From Ruminococcus flavefaciens (lineage in GTDB: Bacteria > Bacillota > Clostridia > Oscillospirales > Ruminococcaceae): a stretch of 11,007 nucleotides of DNA. The stretch is from positions 2,943-13,949 of the forward strand of contig DEBW01000173.1 in NCBI GenBank assembly GCA_002348905.1, given 5' to 3'. Below the pieces are notes generated by a model that was not told the DNA's origin, did not search any database, and saw only the letters and a list, made by a program, of their open reading frames with translations. Shown here piece by piece: positions 6,049 through 11,007 of this stretch. Made by a program: the position numbers and the translations under genes. Each line of letters starts with the position of its first letter. Position 1 is the stretch's first letter.

Positions 6049-8868
6049 TTAATTATCGAATTTGTAAGTCCAGCCGATAATAGTAGCTTGAATGTTTTTG
6101 CCGTCAAAAATGTTGTAGAGGAGACCGTAGATTACGCACTGTCCCTGTTCCAACTTGGCAAGTACAGACCTATCAATGCCTGTAAGCTTAGATATTTCAG
6201 CAAGATTATTATCCTTTGGCTTAAAGAACACAAGTGTTCCGCAGTTACCTATAATTCTTCCAAGCTTGTCCTTAACAGTTGAAAATTCTTGTGAAGCGAG
6301 CAGCATACGGATTCCGTGCTTTGCTCCCTTTCTCAGCATAATGTCGACTGGACCGTCTGTATCAAGGTATAAATCCTGACATTCATCGAGAATCACAGTG
6401 ATACGTTCATCAGGGGTGTACTGTTTATATGTATATAAGCTTGCGAGCAGCATATCAATTACGTGAGAGCCCTTTGCAACGCCGTCAAGTCCTGTTGAGA
6501 TGACCACTATTTTTTTCTGAGCACCGAAGAATTCCTTCCATGAATCATATTTTCTGGGAAGATTCTCATAGTCCTCAAATACGTCCTCAAGCTTGTCGCG
6601 GAGAGCACTTTGTGTTTCGTCCTCCTCATCAAGATAGTCAAGGATATCGCTGATTTCAACGCTAGCCTTTTTGTCCTTGAGCATAGCGCCTATGTGCTTA
6701 TAGAGAACCTTCTCTTGAACATTTCCAAGCACTCTTGCAGCAGAAGCAAGAACTCCGAATATGCGCTGTTTCTTCTCAGGAAGAGTATCACAGTTGTCAA
6801 GATTAGCAAGATTTATCGGCATTCCCTGCTTTGGAATATTCCAAAAACTGAATAACCTATCAACTGTAAGAGCTGAGAGGCGTTTCCTAACCTCATGTTC
6901 TGACCAAGCACCACTGTTATCAAATATAACAACCTGATCACCATCGAAAGTTGCGGCTACTGCCTGTACACTCTCGTATACGGTCTTGCCTGAACGTGAA
7001 ATTCCCGTGATGTATTGGTGATAATTCTCATCACCATTCACAATCTGACCGTACATAATAGATTTTTGTTTATTAGTTGCTATAGGATGAGCAAGTATAA
7101 TTCCTCTTCTATGTATATCCAATATGAAACCTTTATTAACTAATTCATTGACTTTTTCAGCATTTTCCGCAGTTAGGATCTTTTTCGATATACTGTAGCA
7201 ACAAATTGTTTCTTTGATACCTGGTGCAGTCTCGATTTCTATATTGCGCTTGTAGCCGTTATTTTTGTGAAGCAGATCCGTTTCACTTAGTGCTGTAAGC
7301 AACTTTTTTCGCTTATGCGTTGTTTTCATCTGCTGAAGTAGAATTTTATCGATATATCCAGCCTCAAAGTTGATATAATCTTTATCTGCAATCATTGTCA
7401 ACTTATTTGAGTGGTAATTATATGCACTGCCCTGAGGCTCAATCTTTATCGTACGGAAAACATTCTTGTTGATGACATTGCGGAAATCATTGGTAATTGC
7501 AAGTGCAGAATCACGGCTTGATTCTGATCCGTTTTTTAACCAAGTATTTATCTCTCTTTCTTCATCATTGAAAATCAAGTTATATTTTTTCATGATATGC
7601 AAACCTGCGATTATTAATTTTTTTGAATTTATATTTTCTGAATTTACGATAGTTCTTTTCATGTAGTCAGAAGCATGAATAGCTTCGTTTATTAACGCTA
7701 AATTGTTTGTCGGATCATTTTCAACAGCATTAATTAATGCTGAATCAAATTCTCCAGAGAGCGTTTGAAGCTTCTCAGAAACGCCGCACGGAACTTTGTC
7801 CGCAATATTAATGTACATTGCAGGTATCTCTGACGGAAGATTTGGAGGATTCTCTGATATTATCGTTATCAGATGACGTGGATTGTTTTCGTTCCCGGTT
7901 AATCCCTGCAAATCATCAAGTATGATACGCACACGATTATCATGCTTCTTCCAGTCTTCGATATAAGCATCATCGTAAAGCAGTACATTACCATCGTTAA
8001 CCTTGCTGAGATGCGCTTTTAGCTCAGTATTTGTTGCCATAAGCGATAAAATATCCTGAGACAGGTAGTTTTGCGTTTTAAGCAAAGCAATCAAAGTTTT
8101 GGCTGCCGATCTGCTTGCCGACTCAACAACAATCAACTGGTCGGGAACTATGCCTTCTTTTGCTGCAAAATACAGCAGCAAACTGGCAAGACGTATCGCA
8201 ACAAGCAATTTATATTGCCAGATATTCGGCAAGGTTTTAGCATATTCTTTCGCAATTTCCGTAAGCGAACGTGTCGTGTTAACGAGCTGACGTTCACGAA
8301 TATCATTAGGGTAATACACCTCAAGTCCCGGATACATATTTCCGTTGCAACCGAAGTATACCTCACCATTGTCACTTTCCGAGAATCCGGACTTTTTCGG
8401 AGTAACGAGGAATTTTTTATTCTTCGCTTCCTGTATAGCTAGATAAAGTGCTGAAATGAGGTATTTATCAGGGCAATCCGGATTACGCTCTATGAAGCCA
8501 AGGTATGGAAGTATATTCCTCTTACGATAATCTTTTGCAGGAATTGTAACAAAATACGTCTTGCCATTATACTCAATCTCCAAATGAACGGCATCGTAAT
8601 CGACCGGACTTGTTGCGTTAACTATCATAAAAAGCTTTACAACAAATGTTCCGATTTCTATTGAACGACCATCATCACGCTCCTTGACCGTCCACTTATG
8701 TGTGTACTTGTCTTCTTGAATCGTGCGTGGAAAATACTCCCTATGATAAGTGCCTTTTTCATACATCTCAGGATTGAGAAAGGCACTCTGATAGGACAAT
8801 TTATCAAAAACGCCATATGCAGACGTCATTGTCAGCTGTCCGAAAGGCTGATAATTCAACTGATACAC
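6049..8868 (-). CDS. Two-ATPase fusion protein: degenerate helicase-like region plus HerA/TraD/VirB4-type motor
   Basis: 939 residues, GTG start at 8868 with GGAGG at 8876-8880. Residues 1-210 match nothing I recognise. Residues 217-375 follow the layout of DUF927-like primase-associated helicases: LASLLLYFAA helix, degraded P-loop VESASRSAAKT (248-258) keeping Lys-Thr, Walker B-like NVLLYDDA (294-301), sensor-like IISEN (336-340). Residues 595-939 are an intact FtsK/HerA-superfamily ATPase: Walker A GISRSGKT (622-629), VIFDNSG (647-653), Walker B TVILDECQD (824-832), LASQEFS (857-863), then the NCGTLVFFKP segment typical of HerA/VirB4/TraD motors. No membrane segment is seen. It probably pumps or unwinds DNA or remodels a nucleoprotein, in element replication, transfer or defence. 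Divergent from the 341-residue gene. Confidence 0.7.
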   Translation of the reverse strand: MYQLNYQPFGQLTMTSAYGVFDKLSYQSAFLNPEMYEKGTYHREYFPRTIQEDKYTHKWTVKERDDGRSIEIGTFVVKLFMIVNATSPVDYDAVHLEIEYNGKTYFVTIPAKDYRKRNILPYLGFIERNPDCPDKYLISALYLAIQEAKNKKFLVTPKKSGFSESDNGEVYFGCNGNMYPGLEVYYPNDIRERQLVNTTRSLTEIAKEYAKTLPNIWQYKLLVAIRLASLLLYFAAKEGIVPDQLIVVESASRSAAKTLIALLKTQNYLSQDILSLMATNTELKAHLSKVNDGNVLLYDDAYIEDWKKHDNRVRIILDDLQGLTGNENNPRHLITIISENPPNLPSEIPAMYINIADKVPCGVSEKLQTLSGEFDSALINAVENDPTNNLALINEAIHASDYMKRTIVNSENINSKKLIIAGLHIMKKYNLIFNDEEREINTWLKNGSESSRDSALAITNDFRNVINKNVFRTIKIEPQGSAYNYHSNKLTMIADKDYINFEAGYIDKILLQQMKTTHKRKKLLTALSETDLLHKNNGYKRNIEIETAPGIKETICCYSISKKILTAENAEKVNELVNKGFILDIHRRGIILAHPIATNKQKSIMYGQIVNGDENYHQYITGISRSGKTVYESVQAVAATFDGDQVVIFDNSGAWSEHEVRKRLSALTVDRLFSFWNIPKQGMPINLANLDNCDTLPEKKQRIFGVLASAARVLGNVQEKVLYKHIGAMLKDKKASVEISDILDYLDEEDETQSALRDKLEDVFEDYENLPRKYDSWKEFFGAQKKIVVISTGLDGVAKGSHVIDMLLASLYTYKQYTPDERITVILDECQDLYLDTDGPVDIMLRKGAKHGIRMLLASQEFSTVKDKLGRIIGNCGTLVFFKPKDNNLAEISKLTGIDRSVLAKLEQGQCVIYGLLYNIFDGKNIQATIIGWTYKFDN

Positions 8869-8909
8869 ATTTCGACCTCCAATTATTCATTATTTCCAGC
8901 TGGTATTTT

Positions 8910-8940
8910 TATAATATCATACTTTAGTCTTCATGTCTAA
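8910..8940. promoter_or_regulatory. Overlapping divergent promoter region for the fusion ATPase and the 341-aa gene
   Basis: Minus strand: -35 TTAGAC (8935-8940), 18-bp spacer, -10 TATTAT (8911-8916), toward the fusion ATPase. Plus strand: -10 TATAAT (8910-8915) toward the 341-residue gene, with only a weak -35-like TTCATT at 8886-8891. The two -10 elements share five bases, so firing would be mutually exclusive. An imperfect inverted repeat (TAAGAGTGA 8938-8946, TCACTTA 8964-8970) follows in the plus-strand leader. Confidence 0.45.
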
Positions 8941-8983
8941 GAGTGAAAAATCAGATTTCGTTCTCACTTAGGAAGGAGTAAAA

Positions 8984-10009
8984 ATGCAAAAGATCATAAT
9001 AACGAAAATATACAATGAAATTCTCAAATACTATAAAACATATCCTCAATATGACGATAATTACTTTGAACAAACCAATCAGATCATTGTGGATGAAAGG
9101 GCAGTCCAAATAGAGACAACGGCTAAAGATGCTTTGGAAGCTAACGAAAGAGATTTTCAAGATTTGCTTTTTAGTCGGGATATTCCATACATTAATGAAG
9201 AATCATTTAATAATAAAGATGGCAAAGGATATGAACGAGTCCGAAGATATTTAACAAAACATTTCTCATATCTAATGAAGAATGTATTATATATTGATAT
9301 GAGAAGTATCAAAGCTGAAGGTTCTAAGGGTTCGTTTTTCATATATCAAAAGGATGCATCAATTATTAAAGAGATACTGCTTAGGTCTGTATCTCAAAAT
9401 GAAATGGATCTAATAATAGGGCAATGGCTTGACGGAAAAATCAAAGATAATGACTATGATAGTATTACAGAATTAAGTACACGACTATTTGGAGTAATCA
9501 AGCTAAATAAAGTTGCTGAGCCTTCTGTAAAAGAACAATGGATCGAAACGCTTAGGTATGCTCTGAGAACTGATTTAGCATATACTATGACTGAAATTGA
9601 ATATACACTTAAAGAAGCATTTTCAAATTCGCTACCATTTTCGATTGAACAAAACAATGATACGTTCAACCACTCTTATATCAGTAGCTCAGTCGTTAAT
9701 TATGTTAACGCACTTGATGAAAATGCTCAAAAATCAATCGTTAATAATATTTATCAATATATGGAATCTGTTGACCCGGAGCATATTATGAACGACATTG
9801 ATATTCCACCTATAGAATTACTCAAACTAAAGTGTGTCTGTGAATACATATGTACACATAAGTATATAATGGAATGCTTTCCAAATAGTAATAAATTCAA
9901 GTCAGCAATTAAGTATTTTTTATTAGTAGATAGAGATTTTAATGTAAAATTAAAAAATCGTAAAATATATGATAAGAACAGGTATGAGAATAAAAAATCA
10001 CAGAAATAA
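8984..10009 (+). CDS. Protein of unknown function, divergent partner of the fusion ATPase
   Basis: 341 residues; ATG at 8984 with strong GGAAGGAG (8971-8978). I do not recognise the family. Sequence character: mostly helical and soluble, no signal peptide or membrane segment. A central stretch at about 80-130 (GYERVRRYLTKHFSYL, then a beta-like SKGSFFIYQKD) could be a DNA-binding or wing-like unit. Helices follow to about 315, with two cysteines in KCVCEYIC (283-290), and a lysine/arginine/asparagine-rich tail suggests nucleic-acid contact. It is visibly more AT-rich than the genes around it, a sign of separate origin. Its head-to-head arrangement with the fusion ATPase suggests a shared function or a regulator-target pair (inference). 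Confidence 0.8.
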   Translation: MQKIIITKIYNEILKYYKTYPQYDDNYFEQTNQIIVDERAVQIETTAKDALEANERDFQDLLFSRDIPYINEESFNNKDGKGYERVRRYLTKHFSYLMKNVLYIDMRSIKAEGSKGSFFIYQKDASIIKEILLRSVSQNEMDLIIGQWLDGKIKDNDYDSITELSTRLFGVIKLNKVAEPSVKEQWIETLRYALRTDLAYTMTEIEYTLKEAFSNSLPFSIEQNNDTFNHSYISSSVVNYVNALDENAQKSIVNNIYQYMESVDPEHIMNDIDIPPIELLKLKCVCEYICTHKYIMECFPNSNKFKSAIKYFLLVDRDFNVKLKNRKIYDKNRYENKKSQK

Positions 10010-10013
10010 TTCA

Positions 10014-10107
10014 AATTACGATTTTCAGAACAAGCTTCAATAAAAACGTTTGCAATTTGGGCTGCTTTTGACGCTTTTTAAGATGATTATTCTCAAAAAT
10101 CGTAATT
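10014..10107 (+). repeat. Long nested inverted repeat, possible structured RNA/terminator
   Basis: Outer arms AATTACGATTTT (10014-10025) and AAAATCGTAATT (10096-10107) pair perfectly, with further matches outside them. A second stem lies inside: TAAAAACG (10041-10048) with CG and TTTTTA (10072-10080, one bulged C). A GCA/TGC pair is at the tip. It begins 5 bases after the stop of the 341-residue gene and is followed by a T run at 10112-10118, so it could end that transcript or be a stable RNA tail. Confidence 0.5.
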
Positions 10108-10140
10108 GATGATTTTTTTCAGTATTTTTTTATTATAAAT

Positions 10141-10173
10141 ATAGGGAGCCTTCTCAGCATAAAGGCTCCCTAT
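10141..10173. terminator. Bidirectional rho-independent terminator
   Basis: Perfect 12-bp stem ATAGGGAGCCTT (10141-10152) / AAGGCTCCCTAT (10162-10173), loop 9 nt. T-rich sequence follows on both sides, most clearly for the resolvase gene on the minus strand, whose stop lies 5 bases away. Confidence 0.85.
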
Positions 10174-10177
10174 CATT

Positions 10178-10769
10178 TTACACCTTTCTATACAATCTGT
10201 AATAGCAAGACTTGGAAACACCAAGTTCATGCATAGCTTCTACAGGCTTCTTATTTCCGCAGCGGACTTCTGTCAGTACTTCACGCCAGTTGTCTGGCAG
10301 AGACTTAGGGGGACGACCGAAGCGGACGTTTTTCTTTTTGGCAGCTTCGATGCCTTCACGCTGGCGAGTTCTTATCTTCTTACGCTCGTTTTCTGCGATA
10401 GCGCCGAGCACCTCAATCAGAATGGCATTTATCATGTCCATTACCCACTCCTGTTCCGGCGGAAAGTCTGTAAGCGTTGTTGGGATATCAAGTATCTTTA
10501 CCCGTACTCCTGCCACTTTGAACTCTTCAAGTTCTCGCTTGATGTCTGCCTTGTTACGGCTGAGCCTGTCCAGCTCCTTGATAATGAGTGTATCACCTTT
10601 ACGGAGTATCTGACGTTTGAGATACTGATAGCCTTCACGTTCTGTATCCTTACCAGAGGCTTTATCAATTATTATGTTCTGCTCTGGTACTCCAAACTTA
10701 ATCAGAGCTTCAAGCTGTCTGTCTTCATTCTGCTCTCTGGTAGAGATACCCATAAATTCTGTTGTCCAT
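10178..10769 (-). pseudogene. Small serine recombinase (resolvase/invertase), N-terminal frameshift
   Basis: The true start is the ATG at 10767-10769 behind AAAGGAG (10774-10780). It reads MDNRIYGY, the standard opening of this family, then the frame changes and continues ISTREQNEDRQLEAL. The family pattern Y-G-Y-x-R-x-S needs two residues, including the invariant active-site Arg (Arg8 of gamma-delta resolvase), between GY and IS. Eight bases are missing near 10745-10748; restoring them gives 199 residues, the normal size. The catalytic Ser codon (10742-10744) remains. Downstream are KELDRLSRN (active-site Arg helix), the long E-helix (DMINAILIEVLGAIAENERKKIRTRQREG), RFGRPP and a C-terminal HTH (GVSKSCYYRLYRK). 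Read without the true start, an ATG further upstream would give a false N-terminus. The gene sits next to a res-like array. Confidence 0.85.
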
Positions 10770-10782
10770 AATGCTCCTTTCT

Positions 10783-10893
10783 GTCCCAAAAAGTGGTGGC
10801 GACTTTCGGAACGTCTCAAAAGTCAAAACACCACTTTTTGGAACGCTATTTTCGCTATTTTTCAGATGTTTCATAAAGTATACTTTTTGGAAC
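10783..10893. promoter_or_regulatory. Three-subsite res-like recombination site
   Basis: Six half-sites related to GTTYCAWAAAGT form three inverted pairs. Site I 10868-10893: GTTTCATAAAGTA and TACTTTTTGGAAC, abutting, 11 of 13 matched. Site II 10813-10844: GTCTCAAAAGTC and CACTTTTTGGAAC. Site III 10783-10812: GTCCCAAAAAGT and GACTTTCGGAAC. Lengths 26, 32 and 30 bp, gap I-II 23 bp, II-III abutting. This matches the plan of Tn3/gamma-delta res, where site III lies nearest the resolvase gene, as here. The central dinucleotide of site I would be AT (10880-10881). A TATACT at 10877-10882 (minus) overlaps site I, so resolvase could repress its own promoter. Confidence 0.7.
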
Positions 10894-11007
10894 TTAAAAT
10901 ACTCCTCCATAGCAGTTCTCATAGATATCCTCTCCGCACATATACTTCACATCTCTGAGTGTTTCTTTGAGCAGATCATGGTCAGCGAGCATTTCTTCAA
11001 TCTCGTC
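10894..11007 (-). CDS. C-terminal end of an unidentified gene (runs off window)
   Basis: An open frame enters from the right edge and reads 37 residues, starting DEIEEMLADHDLLKETL and ending CYGGVF, then TAA at 10894-10896. It is acidic and helical at first and then cysteine-containing; I do not recognise it. It lies upstream of and on the same strand as the resolvase, and its stop directly abuts res-like site I (10893), so it may be the preceding gene of the same element. Confidence 0.5.
   Translation of the reverse strand, partial: DEIEEMLADHDLLKETLRDVKYMCGEDIYENCYGGVF

Noticed and set aside
6010..6282. 90-codon plus-strand frame downstream of the perfect promoter
   Set aside because: It lies antisense to the well-supported C-terminal motor domain, has no ribosome binding site, and its composition is that of a shadow. 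The promoter itself was kept.
8071..8442. 123-codon plus-strand frame inside the fusion ATPase gene
   Set aside because: Antisense shadow of residues with a clear domain pattern on the other strand; no ribosome binding site or promoter.
10229..10771. 180-codon plus-strand frame opposite the resolvase
   Set aside because: It overlaps the recombinase, whose catalytic motifs are unmistakable on the minus strand; no supporting signals.
10868..10893. Considered as a Hin/Gin-type 26-bp inversion site rather than res site I
   Set aside because: Two further paired subsites at res-like spacing sit between it and the recombinase, and no second distant copy with an invertible segment was found in the window.

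Overview
The window looks like a low-to-mid GC Firmicutes chromosome, most likely a Ruminococcus-type gut or rumen clostridium. This is inferred from protein style (PD-(D/E)XK AAA-ATPase, ruminococcal-type tyrosine integrase), strong AGGAGG ribosome binding sites and consensus sigma-A promoters; no marker gene fixes the species.

Layout. (1) 1-197: start of an NAD(P)H-binding oxidoreductase on the minus strand, with a near-consensus promoter and a palindrome at its transcription start. (2) 198-882: gene-free. It holds hairpins/terminators, a cluster of CGTGTGA repeats, and a 23-bp fragment identical in form to a tRNA 3' end (761-783, minus) followed by a terminator. The fragment lacks the rest of its tRNA and reads as an attachment-site scar, so the DNA to its right is probably a genomic island. 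(3) 883-4503: cargo-like genes: an AAA-ATPase/nuclease-fold protein, a ZIP-type metal transporter and a HipA-like kinase. (4) 4604-5946: integration module: a small Cro/C1-type HTH protein followed by a tyrosine integrase broken by a one-base frameshift. (5) 6049-10009: a divergent pair sharing a short promoter region. One is a 939-residue protein joining a degenerate helicase-like ATPase region to an intact HerA/TraD/VirB4-type motor; the other is an AT-rich 341-residue protein I cannot assign. (6) 10010-10177: a long nested inverted repeat and a strong bidirectional terminator. (7) 10178-10893: a serine resolvase with an N-terminal frameshift that removes its conserved arginine, preceded by what looks like a complete three-subsite res locus. 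(8) 10894-11007: the last 37 codons of another minus-strand gene.

Working picture. The right two thirds is an integrated mobile element or island. Both of its recombinases carry frame-disrupting lesions, so it may be stranded in the chromosome unless the lesions are sequencing errors. The most novel content is the fusion ATPase and its divergent partner. The best-resolved non-coding structure is the res-like array at 10783-10893.
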